A stretch of 64,000 bases of DNA from Candidatus Methanarcanum hacksteinii. Lineage in GTDB: Archaea > Thermoplasmatota > Thermoplasmata > Methanomassiliicoccales > Methanomethylophilaceae. Positions 49,046 to 57,811 of the stretch are shown one piece after another (position 1 is the first letter of the stretch; every line of letters starts with the position of its first letter). Below the pieces are notes generated by a model. The model made no database searches. It saw only the letters and a list, made by a program, of their open reading frames with translations, and had not been told where the DNA came from. A program made the position numbers and the translations under genes. The stretch spans positions 62,001 to 126,000 of the forward strand of contig LVVQ01000002.1 of NCBI GenBank assembly GCA_006954405.1, in the 5' to 3' direction.

Positions 49046-49218
49046 AGATTAACGCGCAAGATGTTCGACCAGACACATCGGGCAATGCAATCGCAACCCA
49101 TATCCAGGTCTCATGTCGATTTTTATCGGGATGTGGACGCGGTGTCACGGTCGAGGATTAGACGTTGAAATCGACTAAGATGCGAGATTAGCGAAGATAC
49201 TCTCGCAGGATGTGAAAT
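49046..49218 (+). other. long structured leader of the ribosomal operon with a possible 35-codon upstream ORF
   Basis: The leader contains GTCGATTT (49115-49122) and its complement AAATCGAC (49168-49175), and GCGAGA/TCTCGC (49182-49187, 49201-49206) just before the Shine-Dalgarno of L3. An ATG at 49061 opens a 35-codon frame ending TGA 49166-49168, at the start of one stem strand. Length and pairing suggest regulation of the operon, perhaps by a ribosomal protein; a true leader peptide is possible but unproven. Confidence 0.4.
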
Positions 49219-50214
49219 ATGCCACAAAGGAGACGTCCAAAGAAGGGATCACGTGCGTACGGGCCTAGAAAGAGAGCCCAGTCGCAGACACCCCGCCTTG
49301 ATTCTTGGCCTGAGATATCAGGTGCACCTAAGATTCAGGGATTCGCCGGATACAAAGCCGGTATGACGCACGCTTTCATAGTCGACAAGCGTGCAAAGGC
49401 AACAACATCGGGAATGGAAGTGCAGGTACCTGTCACGGTCCTTGAAGTTCCCCCGATGAAGGTAGCAGCAGTTAGGTTCTACGAGAACACGATCTACGGA
49501 CTCAAGACCGCAGGCGAAGTATGGGCACAGGAGCTCGATCCTCTGCTTGACAAACGCCTGAACGTCCCGAAGTCACACGACGAAGCATCGTTCGCAAAAT
49601 ACGACGGTGTCGATGTCGATGACGTCCGTGTCATCGCCTACACACAGCCCAAGATGGTCAAGGGAGTTCCCAAGAAGGTCCCTGATGTCATGGAGCTTAG
49701 GATCGGCGGAGGCACCATCGACGAGAGGAAAGAGTTCGCAAAAGGCCTCCTCGGAAAAGATGTCACGATCAATGACTTCGCGACCGAGGGTACACTCATC
49801 GATGTCGTCGCAGTGACCAAAGGAAAAGGATTCCAGGGTGTTACGAAGCGCTGGGGAGTCAAACTTCTCTCACACAAGAACAGCAAACACCGCAGGGGAA
49901 TCGCCAACCTTGGTCCTAAGAGACCCGGATACGTCAGGAGCACAGTTCCCGGATCAGGTCAGATGGGATACCACCAGAGGACAGAGTTCAACAAGCAGCT
50001 CATGAAGATCGGAGCAGAGGGATCGGAGATCACACCCAAGGGTGGATTCCTGAACTACGGCGATGTCGTCAACACATACGTACTCGTACATGGTTCCGTT
50101 CCTGGACCTACCAAGAGACTCGTTAGGCTCAGAGATGCAACGAGGGCACCCAAGACTGTCAACGATGTTACGGACATAACATATGTCTCTACATCATCAA
50201 AACAGGGGGCATGA
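49219..50214 (+). CDS. rpl3: 50S ribosomal protein L3 (uL3)
   Basis: A 331-residue archaeal-length L3 that organises the 3' domain of 23S rRNA near the peptidyl transferase centre. It starts MPQRRRPKKGSRAYGPRKRA and contains the family's GFAGYKAGMTHAF and KGKGFQGVTKRWG segments and the GSGQMGYHQR loop. It is the first gene of a 24-gene ribosomal block, with GGATGTGA before the ATG. Confidence 0.98.
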   Translation: MPQRRRPKKGSRAYGPRKRAQSQTPRLDSWPEISGAPKIQGFAGYKAGMTHAFIVDKRAKATTSGMEVQVPVTVLEVPPMKVAAVRFYENTIYGLKTAGEVWAQELDPLLDKRLNVPKSHDEASFAKYDGVDVDDVRVIAYTQPKMVKGVPKKVPDVMELRIGGGTIDERKEFAKGLLGKDVTINDFATEGTLIDVVAVTKGKGFQGVTKRWGVKLLSHKNSKHRRGIANLGPKRPGYVRSTVPGSGQMGYHQRTEFNKQLMKIGAEGSEITPKGGFLNYGDVVNTYVLVHGSVPGPTKRLVRLRDATRAPKTVNDVTDITYVSTSSKQGA

Positions 50215-50219
50215 GTTAG

Positions 50220-50990
50220 ATGGCACAAACAAATGTTTATTCAGTTAAGGGAGACGTAGCAGGAAAGATCGATGTTCCCGCAGCCTTCGAGACCCCCTAC
50301 AGGCCTGACTTGATCAAGAAAGCAGTCCTTGCAGCAGCGGCCAACGGCAGGCAGCCCTACGGACCTGGAGCAAGATCTGGTATGAGGCACTCCGTCAGCA
50401 CATGGGGAAAGGGTCGCGGTACAGCACGTGTACAGCGTATCCACGATGGAAGCAAAGCTACAGAGTCACCTAACAACGTCTCAGGACGCAGGGCTCACCC
50501 ACCGGTTCCCGAGAAGAACTGGTCACTTAAGGTCAACCAGAAAGAGCGTGTCCTCGCACGCAAGTCAGCACTTGCAGCAACAGGCTGTGCAGCATGTGTG
50601 AAAGCACGCGGACACCAGTTCGATGATGCAGTTTCATTCCCTATCGTTGTGGAAGATGACGTGCAGGATATCAAGTCAACATCCGAGGTATACGATCTCT
50701 TCGAGAAGATCGGAATCGCATACGATGTTGACCGTGCAAAGGACGGAACGAAGATCCGTGCAGGAAGGGGAAAGATGAGGAACAGAAAGTACCGCACACC
50801 CGTGTCGATACTTCTCGTCGTCACAGAGAAAGAGGCACCCATCATCAAAGGTGCAGCGAACCTTCCTGGAGTACAGGTTGAGACAGTCAACAGCATCAAC
50901 GCCGCAGTGCTCGCACCCGGAGGAGACGCTGGAAGGCTTACAGTTTACACCAAATCGGCAATCGCCAAGATCGGAGAGTGGACACAGTGA
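50220..50990 (+). CDS. rpl4: 50S ribosomal protein L4 (uL4)
   Basis: A 256-residue L4 in archaeal form. ARSGMRHSVSTWGKGRGTARVQRI is the extended loop reaching the exit tunnel, with GRRAHPP following. It lies 5 nt after L3, and its stop overlaps the L23 GTG start. Confidence 0.98.
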   Translation: MAQTNVYSVKGDVAGKIDVPAAFETPYRPDLIKKAVLAAAANGRQPYGPGARSGMRHSVSTWGKGRGTARVQRIHDGSKATESPNNVSGRRAHPPVPEKNWSLKVNQKERVLARKSALAATGCAACVKARGHQFDDAVSFPIVVEDDVQDIKSTSEVYDLFEKIGIAYDVDRAKDGTKIRAGRGKMRNRKYRTPVSILLVVTEKEAPIIKGAANLPGVQVETVNSINAAVLAPGGDAGRLTVYTKSAIAKIGEWTQ

Positions 50991-51268
50991 AGCAGAACGA
51001 TGTTCTTATCAAGCCTTTCGTAACAGAGAAGGCAATGAACGCCATCGGCGGAACCCCCACACAGGACTTCAAGGACGGAAACAAGATCGAGTTCCTCGTT
51101 CACAGGGATGCGGACAAGGCATTGATCAAGGTCGTCTTCGAGGAGCGCTTCGAGGTCAAAGTCGATAAGGTATGGACAAGAATCCAGAAAGATGGAAAGC
51201 ATGCGATCATCAAACTCTCAGAAGGCTACTCGGCAGAGGATGTCGGAATGAGGGTCGGAGTATTCTGA
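50987..51268 (+). CDS. rpl23: 50S ribosomal protein L23 (uL23)
   Basis: A 93-residue L23, at the tunnel exit, docking site for SRP and insertases. The start is GTG 50987 (overlapping the L4 TGA as GTGA), giving MKQNDVLIKPFVTEKAM, the family N terminus. A GTG three codons earlier is less likely. Confidence 0.97.
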   Translation: MKQNDVLIKPFVTEKAMNAIGGTPTQDFKDGNKIEFLVHRDADKALIKVVFEERFEVKVDKVWTRIQKDGKHAIIKLSEGYSAEDVGMRVGVF

Positions 51269-51280
51269 AGGTGAGTGAAC

Positions 51281-51976
51281 ATGGCAAAGAGATTGAGAAC
51301 GCAAAGGCGTGGAGCAGGCGGTAATCAGTACCGTTCACCCAGCCACAGGCACGTTGACGACATCAGACTCCCTGCAGTGAGCAACGCAGAGGGTGTCGTC
51401 AAGGATATAATTCACGCACCCGGAAGGACATCACCCCTTGCAGTCGTAGACTACGACGGTAAGAAGAACTACCAGATCGCAGCAGAAGGAATGTCAGTCG
51501 GCCAGAAGGTCGTCATCGGAAAATCACCTGCGAAGCCCGGAAACATCATGGCACTCGCAGCGATACCTGAAGGTACCGAGATCCACAACATCGAGGCACA
51601 GCCCGGAGATGGAGGCAAATACGTCAAGGTTGCCGGAGCATCAGGTACTGTCGTCAGCAGGGGATCGGTTGTGATCGTTGAGATGCCATCAGGTGTCCTC
51701 AAGGAGTTCAACCCCAACTGCCGTGCAGCAGTCGGTATCATCGCCGGTAACGGTAGGGCAGACAAGCCTTTTGCAAAATCAGGAAAGAAATGTCACGCAC
51801 TTGGCTCAAGGTCGAAGGCACACTTCCACGTGAGCGGAGTTGCAATGAACGCAGTTGATCACCCCCATGGTGGAGGAAGTCACCCTCACATTGGTGGACC
51901 GAGTACCAAGAGCCGCAATGCATGGCCTGGACAGAAGGTAGGTCGTCTCTCACCTAAGAAGAAAGGCAAGAAGTGA
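51281..51976 (+). CDS. rpl2: 50S ribosomal protein L2 (uL2)
   Basis: A 231-residue L2 needed for subunit joining and peptidyl transfer. It starts MAKRLRTQRRGAGG and holds the conserved AMNAVDHPHGGGSHPH loop, which includes the His close to the active centre, and the basic C-terminal SPKKKGKK tail. The ATG at 51281 follows GGTGAGTG. Confidence 0.98.
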   Translation: MAKRLRTQRRGAGGNQYRSPSHRHVDDIRLPAVSNAEGVVKDIIHAPGRTSPLAVVDYDGKKNYQIAAEGMSVGQKVVIGKSPAKPGNIMALAAIPEGTEIHNIEAQPGDGGKYVKVAGASGTVVSRGSVVIVEMPSGVLKEFNPNCRAAVGIIAGNGRADKPFAKSGKKCHALGSRSKAHFHVSGVAMNAVDHPHGGGSHPHIGGPSTKSRNAWPGQKVGRLSPKKKGKK

Positions 51977-51981
51977 TTCAT

Positions 51982-52449
51982 ATGGGAAAATCTAAGATAA
52001 TGGGTTCAGCAAAAGCTTCCAGGAGAAAGTCCAGGAAGAAGGCGAGCTTGATCCAGGCAAGGAGGAAGAAGGAGTTCCTTTACCGCGGTTACACCCTGGA
52101 AGAACTTCTCGAGATGTCATTCGATGAGGTCCTCGGACTCATGCCTTCGAGATCAAGGAGAACATACATGCGCGGACTGAATTATGAGCAGCAGGTGCTC
52201 TTCGACAACCTCAAGAATGCTGAGGCTGGAGCAACAATAAGGACACACCGCAAGGATCTGCCTATCATACCCCAGTTCGTAGGAAAGACCGTCAGCATCT
52301 ATGACGGAAAGGAATTCAAGGACGTTGAGATAAAGCCCGAGATGATCGGACACTTCCTCGGTGAGTTCGTCATCACAAGGAAGATGCCTGTGCACTCCGG
52401 ACCTGGAGTCGGTGCAACAAGGTCCTCTAAGTTCATGCCGTTGAAGTGA
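51982..52449 (+). CDS. rps19: 30S ribosomal protein S19 (uS19)
   Basis: A 155-residue S19, archaeal form with an N-terminal basic extension (KASRRKSRKKASLIQARRKKEF, residues within about 9-31) and the conserved core KTVSIYDGKEFKDVEIKPEM and HSGPGVGATRSSKF. A GTG at 51973 overlapping the L2 stop would add three residues. Confidence 0.97.
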   Translation: MGKSKIMGSAKASRRKSRKKASLIQARRKKEFLYRGYTLEELLEMSFDEVLGLMPSRSRRTYMRGLNYEQQVLFDNLKNAEAGATIRTHRKDLPIIPQFVGKTVSIYDGKEFKDVEIKPEMIGHFLGEFVITRKMPVHSGPGVGATRSSKFMPLK

Positions 52450-52459
52450 GGTGTTTGAG

Positions 52460-52906
52460 TTGAAAGGATATACAGCAGATTCAAACCCCGAGAACTCCGC
52501 GAAAGCATTGGGAAAGGAGATGCCTATCTCACCCAAGCTCTCACGCGAGGTATGCGGAATGATCCGTGGAATGAAGGTCGACAGGGCAGTCGCTGTCCTC
52601 GAGGGCATCATCGCAATCGAGACCCCCGTTCCTCTCAAGAGATACAACAAACGTGTATCGCACAAGCCTGGAGTAGGTCCAGGAAGGTACCCCAAGAAGG
52701 TCGCTCAGGCAACACTTGGAGTACTCAATAGCGCGATCGCTAACGCTGAGTACAAGGGACTCTCCAAGGACAACATGGTCATAAGCACCATCACGGCCTC
52801 AAGGGGAAGGGTCACACCCGGACACATGCCCAGGGCACACGGAAGGGCGACTCAGTGGAACCAGGAGACAGTCAACCTCGAGATAATCATTGAGGAGGTA
52901 GAGTGA
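52460..52906 (+). CDS. rpl22: 50S ribosomal protein L22 (uL22)
   Basis: A 148-residue L22 lining the exit tunnel. GVGPGRYPKKVAQ and the loop GRVTPGHMPRAHGRATQWN are the family's conserved parts. The start is TTG 52460 (MKGYTADS), chosen because GAGGTG lies 6 nt before it; a GTG at 52451 is in frame too. The start codon is weak for such a highly expressed protein. Confidence 0.96.
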   Translation: MKGYTADSNPENSAKALGKEMPISPKLSREVCGMIRGMKVDRAVAVLEGIIAIETPVPLKRYNKRVSHKPGVGPGRYPKKVAQATLGVLNSAIANAEYKGLSKDNMVISTITASRGRVTPGHMPRAHGRATQWNQETVNLEIIIEEVE

Positions 52907-52907
52907 A

Positions 52908-53621
52908 ATGGCATCAGAAAGAAGATTCGTTGCCGAGAACATCCGCAGGGTTCTCCTCAAAGAGTACCTCATGAAAGAGGTAAGCCGTGCAGGATTCGGA
53001 GGACTTGACGTTCAGAGGACACCACTGGGAACACGTGTCATCCTCACAACGGAGCGCCCCGGTCTCGTCATCGGAAGGAAAGGTCAGACTATCAAGAACC
53101 TGACAACAGCAATCGAGGAGCAGTTCGGCTTTGAGAACCCCCAGATCGAGGTCCAGGAAGTCAAAGATCCCAACCTCAACGCACAGATCATGGCAGAGAA
53201 GTTGGCATTCTCCCTTGAGAGGGGATGGCACTTCAGAAGAGCGGGTCACTCATCCGTTCGTAGGATCATGGATTCAGGCGCAAAGGGATGTTACATCATC
53301 ATCGCAGGAAAACTCACAGGTCAGAGACACAGGACAGAGAAGTTCAAGGATGGAAACATCAAGTTCTGCGGTGATCCGAAGGCCAACTTCATGGACCAGG
53401 GATATGCAGTGGCCAAATTGAAGATGGGAGTCATCGGTGTGACCGTTCAGATCATGGAACCCAACGCGAAATTGCCCGCTGACACAACAGTACTCGGTAG
53501 GACAGAGGCAGTAGCGGTCCTCCCCCAGATCTTCGAAGAGGACTATGTAGCACCTTCGAAGACGGAAGAGGTCGTCGCCGAACCCGTCGAGGCAGATGCA
53601 GCGAATGCAGGAGTGGAGTGA
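52908..53621 (+). CDS. rps3: 30S ribosomal protein S3 (uS3)
   Basis: A 237-residue S3 with the KH domain GRKGQTIKNLT (about 61-71) and the C-terminal domain with GWHFRRAGHSSVRRIMDSGAKG. The C terminus ends in an acidic/alanine-rich tail (about 205-237). It lies 1 nt after L22. Confidence 0.98.
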   Translation: MASERRFVAENIRRVLLKEYLMKEVSRAGFGGLDVQRTPLGTRVILTTERPGLVIGRKGQTIKNLTTAIEEQFGFENPQIEVQEVKDPNLNAQIMAEKLAFSLERGWHFRRAGHSSVRRIMDSGAKGCYIIIAGKLTGQRHRTEKFKDGNIKFCGDPKANFMDQGYAVAKLKMGVIGVTVQIMEPNAKLPADTTVLGRTEAVAVLPQIFEEDYVAPSKTEEVVAEPVEADAANAGVE

Positions 53622-53622
53622 G

Positions 53623-53823
53623 ATGGTACTTAAAGTTTCTGAGATCAGGAATATGGGTGCTGATGAGCGCAACCAGAAGCTCAAAGAGCTTAGGGAAGAG
53701 CTCATGCACGAGAGAGGAGTCTCCTCGATGGGCGGTGCACCGGCTAACCCCGGAGCGATCCGCTCCATCAGGACAGACATCGCTCGCATCCTTACAGTCC
53801 AGAAGGAGGAGGAAGAGCTCTAA
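53623..53823 (+). CDS. rpl29: 50S ribosomal protein L29 (uL29)
   Basis: A 66-residue two-helix protein: MVLKVSEIRNMGADERNQKLKELREELMHER with SIRTDIARILTVQKEEE, near the tunnel exit where SRP binds. The ATG at 53623 follows the S3 stop by 1 nt; its last base is shared with the aIF1 start. Confidence 0.96.
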   Translation: MVLKVSEIRNMGADERNQKLKELREELMHERGVSSMGGAPANPGAIRSIRTDIARILTVQKEEEEL

Positions 53824-54122
53824 TGACGGAGATCTGCCCCGTATGTGGCCTGCCGAAGGAACTCTGTATGTGCGAGGAAATCGCACGCGAGTCACAATCC
53901 GTCAGGATTTCGGTGGATAGCCGTAGGTACGGAAAGGTCGTTACGGTGATCGATGGTATCGATGACGGTTCCATCGACATCAACGATCTGGCCAAGAAGT
54001 TGAAGAACAAGTGCGCCGCAGGCGGAACATCCAAGGACGGACGCATAGAACTCCAGGGCGATCACAAGAGAAAGGTGCAAGCCGTACTGGAGGAGATGGG
54101 CTTCAAGACGGAAGTAAGGTAA
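53823..54122 (+). CDS. translation initiation factor aIF1 (SUI1 family)
   Basis: A 99-residue SUI1-domain factor that binds the 30S P site and checks start codon choice. The start CPVCGLPKELCMCEE is the archaeal N-terminal zinc-type extension, and the core has GKVVTVIDGIDD, LAKKLKNKCAAGGTSKDGRIELQGDH, all conserved. It lies between L29 and RNase P subunit genes as in many euryarchaea. Confidence 0.97.
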   Translation: MTEICPVCGLPKELCMCEEIARESQSVRISVDSRRYGKVVTVIDGIDDGSIDINDLAKKLKNKCAAGGTSKDGRIELQGDHKRKVQAVLEEMGFKTEVR

Positions 54123-54123
54123 G

Positions 54124-54381
54124 ATGAATGCTCGTGATTTCATGAGGACGGAATTCATTGGATTGGATGTGGAAGTGCTGTCAGCACCATGTTACTCTGG
54201 CTTGTCCGGCGTAGTGGTTGATGAGACGAAGAACACATTCACCATCGACTCGGCCGGAACTGAGAGAATGGTACCCAAACCAGGCAATGAATTCAGGTTC
54301 ACGTATGAAGGCAAAGAATTCGTCGTTAAAGGAAAAGATATACAACACCGACCAGAAGACAGAATAAAGAAGGTTAGGTGA
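54124..54381 (+). CDS. rnp1: ribonuclease P protein component 1 (Rpp29/Pop4)
   Basis: An 85-residue Sm-like subunit of archaeal RNase P that processes tRNA 5' ends. EFIGLDVEVLSAPCYSGLSGVVVDETKNTF and the closing KGKDIQHRPEDRIKK match the family. Genomic position between aIF1 and S17 is typical. Confidence 0.96.
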   Translation: MNARDFMRTEFIGLDVEVLSAPCYSGLSGVVVDETKNTFTIDSAGTERMVPKPGNEFRFTYEGKEFVVKGKDIQHRPEDRIKKVR

Positions 54382-54386
54382 ATAAT

Positions 54387-54713
54387 ATGACAGCAAGAGA
54401 TATCGGAATCAATGTCAACCCCCCGAAGGCGGAATGCAACGACCCCAACTGTCCCTACCACGGCACATTGCCCGTGAGAGGACAGATCATCGATGGTAAG
54501 GTCGTTTCTGTCAGGATGGACAAGACCGCGGTGGTTGAGAAGCACTACCTGAAATATCAGGAGAAATACGAAAGGTACGAGAAGAGGACAGGCAGGTACA
54601 TGGTGCACGCACCATCCTGCTTCGAGCTTAAGGTCGGCGATGAAGTGAAGATCATGGAATGCCGCCCGCTCAGTAAGACGGTTTCATTCGTCGTCGTCGA
54701 GAAGAGGGAGTGA
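54387..54713 (+). CDS. rps17: 30S ribosomal protein S17 (uS17)
   Basis: A 108-residue archaeal S17. ARDIGINVNPPKAECNDPNCPYHG at the start, with its cysteine pair, and RMDKTAVVEKHYLKYQEKYERYEKR are the hallmarks. ATG 54387 lies 6 nt after AGGTGA; a GTG at 54378 overlaps the RNase P gene's stop and is less likely. Confidence 0.97.
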   Translation: MTARDIGINVNPPKAECNDPNCPYHGTLPVRGQIIDGKVVSVRMDKTAVVEKHYLKYQEKYERYEKRTGRYMVHAPSCFELKVGDEVKIMECRPLSKTVSFVVVEKRE

Positions 54714-54714
54714 A

Positions 54715-55113
54715 ATGAAGGGAATAGCTGGTAACCAGACAAGAGGCCTTCAGAACGGCTCCGAGATCAACGTCATCGACAACACGGGTGCAAAGGTCAT
54801 CGAGATCATCACCGTCCCCGGATACCACGGTGTCGCAAGGCGTGTCCCCTCCGCAGGAGTCGGAGACATGGTCATCGCATCCGTGAAGAAGGGAACACCC
54901 CAGATGAGGAGGCAGATCGTCTTCGCAGTCATTGTTCGTCAGAGACGCCCGATGAGACGCCCCGATGGAACAATGATCTTCTTCGAGGACAATGCAGCGG
55001 TCATCACCACAGATACCGGTGAGACCAAAGGAACTGACATCAAAGGACCTGTTGCAAGAGAGGCAGCCGAGAGGTGGCCCCGTATCGCAGCAACAGCAAG
55101 TGTCATCGTGTGA
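54715..55113 (+). CDS. rpl14: 50S ribosomal protein L14 (uL14)
   Basis: A 132-residue L14, part of the inter-subunit bridge and the aIF6 site. INVIDNTGAKVIEI and RRPDGTMIFFEDNAAVI are conserved. It lies 1 nt after S17. Confidence 0.98.
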   Translation: MKGIAGNQTRGLQNGSEINVIDNTGAKVIEIITVPGYHGVARRVPSAGVGDMVIASVKKGTPQMRRQIVFAVIVRQRRPMRRPDGTMIFFEDNAAVITTDTGETKGTDIKGPVAREAAERWPRIAATASVIV

Positions 55114-55123
55114 GGTGTGAGAT

Positions 55124-55498
55124 ATGGTCAGCAGCAAAGCAAGGAACCAGAGGAAGATGCGTGCGAACGCACCAGCCCACATCAAGAGAAAGATGCTCTC
55201 ATCACACTTGAGCGCAGATCTCCAGAAGGAGTACGGAAAGCGTTCAGCACGTGTCTGTCTCGGCGATACCGTGATGGTTCTCCGTGGTGGAGAGGACATC
55301 CGCGGTGTCGAGGGAAAGGTCATCGGAGTCATGACGGACGAGGGACGTATCACGATTGAGGGTGTGACCATCAATCAGGCCGACAACACAGCGGTCGCAC
55401 GTCCCATACACGCATCCAATGTCGTCATCACCAAGTTAAACCTTGATGATGCATGGAGAAAGGATGCACTCAAGAGAGGAAAGGGGGCTAAAGAATGA
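55124..55498 (+). CDS. rpl24: 50S ribosomal protein L24 (uL24)
   Basis: A 124-residue archaeal/eukaryal-type L24 (L26e-like): SSKARNQRKMRANAPAHIKRKMLSSHL (in the first 30 residues) and the KOW motif VMVLRGGEDIRGVEGKV. It overlaps the S4e start by 4 nt. Confidence 0.97.
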   Translation: MVSSKARNQRKMRANAPAHIKRKMLSSHLSADLQKEYGKRSARVCLGDTVMVLRGGEDIRGVEGKVIGVMTDEGRITIEGVTINQADNTAVARPIHASNVVITKLNLDDAWRKDALKRGKGAKE

Positions 55499-56202
55499 GC
55501 GACCACTTGAAGAGATTGAATGCACCCAGGTCCTGGCCCATCAAGAGGAAGGTCAGCATCTGGACAACAAAACAGCGCCCCGGTTCACACTCAGTCGAGA
55601 ACAGTATCCCTGCAGCATTCCTGCTCAGGGATATGATCAAGATCTGTGACACCGCAAGGGAAGCAAAGAGGATCGTCGCCAACCGTGACCTCCTCGTCGA
55701 CGGAAAGCCCGTAAGGGACGTAAAGGCCCCTGTCGGACTCATGGATGCAGTTGCGATCCCCAAGATGGATCTCTACTTCCGCATCGTCCTCACAGACAAG
55801 GGAAAGCTTGTAGCAGTACCTATCTCGAAGGATGAGGCAGGATGGAAACTCTGCAGGGTAGAGGGCAAAACGAAGATCACAGGTGGAAAGATCCAGGTCA
55901 ACCTCAACGATGGAAGGAACATCCTCCTCGAGAAGAACGCATACAAATCAGGTGATGTCCTTAAGATTGCAGTACCTTCACAGGAGATCCTCGAGGTATT
56001 CGCACTCGACAAGGATGCAGCAGTACTCATCACCAGTGGACAGCACGCAGGAAAGACGGTGACGGTCTCCGAATACATCATCACGGAAGACGCTTCTGCA
56101 AACATCGTCAGATTCACAGACGGTACAGAGACAGTCAAACGCAACGTGTTCGTGATCGGCGCAGGATCCTCTGCAATAAAGCTCCCGGAGGCATCTGAAT
56201 GA
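55495..56202 (+). CDS. rps4e: 30S ribosomal protein S4e (eS4)
   Basis: A 235-residue eS4 with the S4-like RNA-binding domain (RDLLVDGKPVRDVKAPVGLMD, about 62-82) and a KOW domain near the end (SGQHAGKTVTVSEY). HLKRLNAPRSWPIKRK is its conserved start. It overlaps L24 and L5 by 4 nt each. Confidence 0.97.
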   Translation: MSDHLKRLNAPRSWPIKRKVSIWTTKQRPGSHSVENSIPAAFLLRDMIKICDTAREAKRIVANRDLLVDGKPVRDVKAPVGLMDAVAIPKMDLYFRIVLTDKGKLVAVPISKDEAGWKLCRVEGKTKITGGKIQVNLNDGRNILLEKNAYKSGDVLKIAVPSQEILEVFALDKDAAVLITSGQHAGKTVTVSEYIITEDASANIVRFTDGTETVKRNVFVIGAGSSAIKLPEASE

Positions 56203-56708
56203 ACTCACTCAGGGATGTCCGCGTTGAGAAGGTCGTCGTTAACATCGGTGTCGGCGAAGCCGGAGAGAGACTCTCCAAAGCATGCAAGGTCCTTGAGATG
56301 GTAACAGGACAGAAACCTATACAGACGATCTCAAAGACAGTCAACAGGGATCTTGGAATCCGTGAGGGTATGCCTCTCGGATGCAAGGTCACCCTCAGGG
56401 GAGAGGTCGCAACGGATTTCATCAAGAGGGCACTCATCATCCGTGAGATGCGTGTTCCCGAATACTCCTTCGACAAAGAAGGCAACATGTCATTCGGTAT
56501 CACAGATTACACGGATTTCGACGGTATGAAATATGACCCTGAGATCGGAATCTTCGGAATGGATGTCAATGTCGTTCTCAGAAGGACAGGAAACAGGATC
56601 ACACAGAGGATGCTCCTCAAGAGGAGGATCCCCAAGGGACACCGTGTCCAGCGCGATGAAGCGATCCAGTACATGAAAGATAACTTCAGTGTTAAGGTGG
56701 TTGAATGA
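56199..56708 (+). CDS. rpl5: 50S ribosomal protein L5 (uL5)
   Basis: A 169-residue L5 that binds 5S rRNA and contacts the P-site tRNA. RVEKVVVNIGVGEAGERLSKA and MPLGCKVTLRGE are conserved. The last 4 nt overlap the S14 start. Confidence 0.97.
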   Translation: MNSLRDVRVEKVVVNIGVGEAGERLSKACKVLEMVTGQKPIQTISKTVNRDLGIREGMPLGCKVTLRGEVATDFIKRALIIREMRVPEYSFDKEGNMSFGITDYTDFDGMKYDPEIGIFGMDVNVVLRRTGNRITQRMLLKRRIPKGHRVQRDEAIQYMKDNFSVKVVE

Positions 56709-56851
56709 AGCCAAAGAAACAATTCGGCAGATCTGTCGGCTGCACACGCTGCGGACGCAGAAGAGGAATCATAAGGAGGTACGGAATGCACCTCTGCCGC
56801 CAGTGCTTCAGAGAGATGGCCCCGGAACTGGGATTCAAGAAATATTCGTGA
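56705..56851 (+). CDS. rps14: 30S ribosomal protein S14 (uS14), zinc-binding form
   Basis: A 48-residue S14, too short for many gene tracks. It starts MKPKKQFGRSVGCTRCGRRR and has a second pair in LCRQCFREMA, so four cysteines bind one zinc, as in archaeal S14. It starts at the L5 stop (ATGA overlap) and ends 9 nt before S8. Confidence 0.96.
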   Translation: MKPKKQFGRSVGCTRCGRRRGIIRRYGMHLCRQCFREMAPELGFKKYS

Positions 56852-56860
56852 GGTGAGAAG

Positions 56861-57250
56861 ATGCAGAATGATCCATTGAACGACGCAATGTCAGTAATGA
56901 AGAATGCCGCGGAGAACGGTCAGAGCGAATGCATCATCGAACCGTCCTCAAAGCTTATCGGTCGTGTACTGAAAGTTATGCAGGACAACGGTTACATCAA
57001 CCAGTTCGAGTACATCGAAGACGGCAAAGCCGGTAAATTCCGTGTCATGATGAAAGGAGCGATCAACAACTGTGGTGTCATCAAGCCCAGGTACTCGGTC
57101 AAGGCGATCGACCTCGAGAAATTCGAGGCAAGATACCTTCCGGCCCAGGACTTCGGAGTCTTGATCTTGACCACCACAGCTGGTGTGATCACTCAGTCCA
57201 GCGCCAAAGAACTTGGTGTTGGAGGAAAATTGTTAGCATTTGTATATTGA
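56861..57250 (+). CDS. rps8: 30S ribosomal protein S8 (uS8)
   Basis: A 129-residue S8 binding the central domain of 16S rRNA. DPLNDAMSVMKNAAENG and the end DFGVLILTTTAGVITQSSAKE are conserved. The ATG is preceded by GAGGTGAGA. Confidence 0.97.
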   Translation: MQNDPLNDAMSVMKNAAENGQSECIIEPSSKLIGRVLKVMQDNGYINQFEYIEDGKAGKFRVMMKGAINNCGVIKPRYSVKAIDLEKFEARYLPAQDFGVLILTTTAGVITQSSAKELGVGGKLLAFVY

Positions 57251-57259
57251 GGAATATAG

Positions 57260-57811
57260 ATGACAATAGCAGGGAAAATCGTAAGCACCATCGCCATCCC
57301 AGATGGGGTTACCGTCTCACAGGACGGTAATATCCTGAAGGTCAAAGGACCGAAAGGTGAATTGAGCAGAAACTTCGCGCATCCCAGCGTAAATGTTGCC
57401 ATTGACGGAAGCAACGTCGCAGTGTCATGCGAGTTCCCGACCATCAGGGAGAAAGCCATGGTCGGTACATTCCACGCACACGTCAGGAACATGGTCAGGG
57501 GAGTCACAGAGGGCTACCTCTATGAACTCAAGGTCGTGTTCTCGCACTTCCCGATGAAGGTAGCTGTTAAGGGAGACAGAGTCGAAATCGACAACTACAT
57601 GGGAGGCCACGCACCCCGTTTCGCCAACATAGTCGGCGGATGCAAGGTGAAGGTCAACGGAGCGGACGTCACAGTAGAAGGAATCGACATAGAGGCAGTC
57701 GGACAGACCGCCGCCAACATCGAGAGGGCAGCATCCAGAGGAGGATTCGATAAGAGGGTCTTCCAGGACGGAATCTATGTCATCAAGAAATCCCACAAGG
57801 TGAGAGAATGA
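57260..57811 (+). CDS. rpl6: 50S ribosomal protein L6 (uL6)
   Basis: A 183-residue L6 near the factor-binding site. IPDGVTVSQDGNILKVKGPKGELSR, within residues 11-36, and the second repeat with VDGVDI-like spacing (ADVTVEGIDIEAVGQTAANIE) fit the family. It overlaps L32e by 4 nt. Confidence 0.97.
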   Translation: MTIAGKIVSTIAIPDGVTVSQDGNILKVKGPKGELSRNFAHPSVNVAIDGSNVAVSCEFPTIREKAMVGTFHAHVRNMVRGVTEGYLYELKVVFSHFPMKVAVKGDRVEIDNYMGGHAPRFANIVGGCKVKVNGADVTVEGIDIEAVGQTAANIERAASRGGFDKRVFQDGIYVIKKSHKVRE

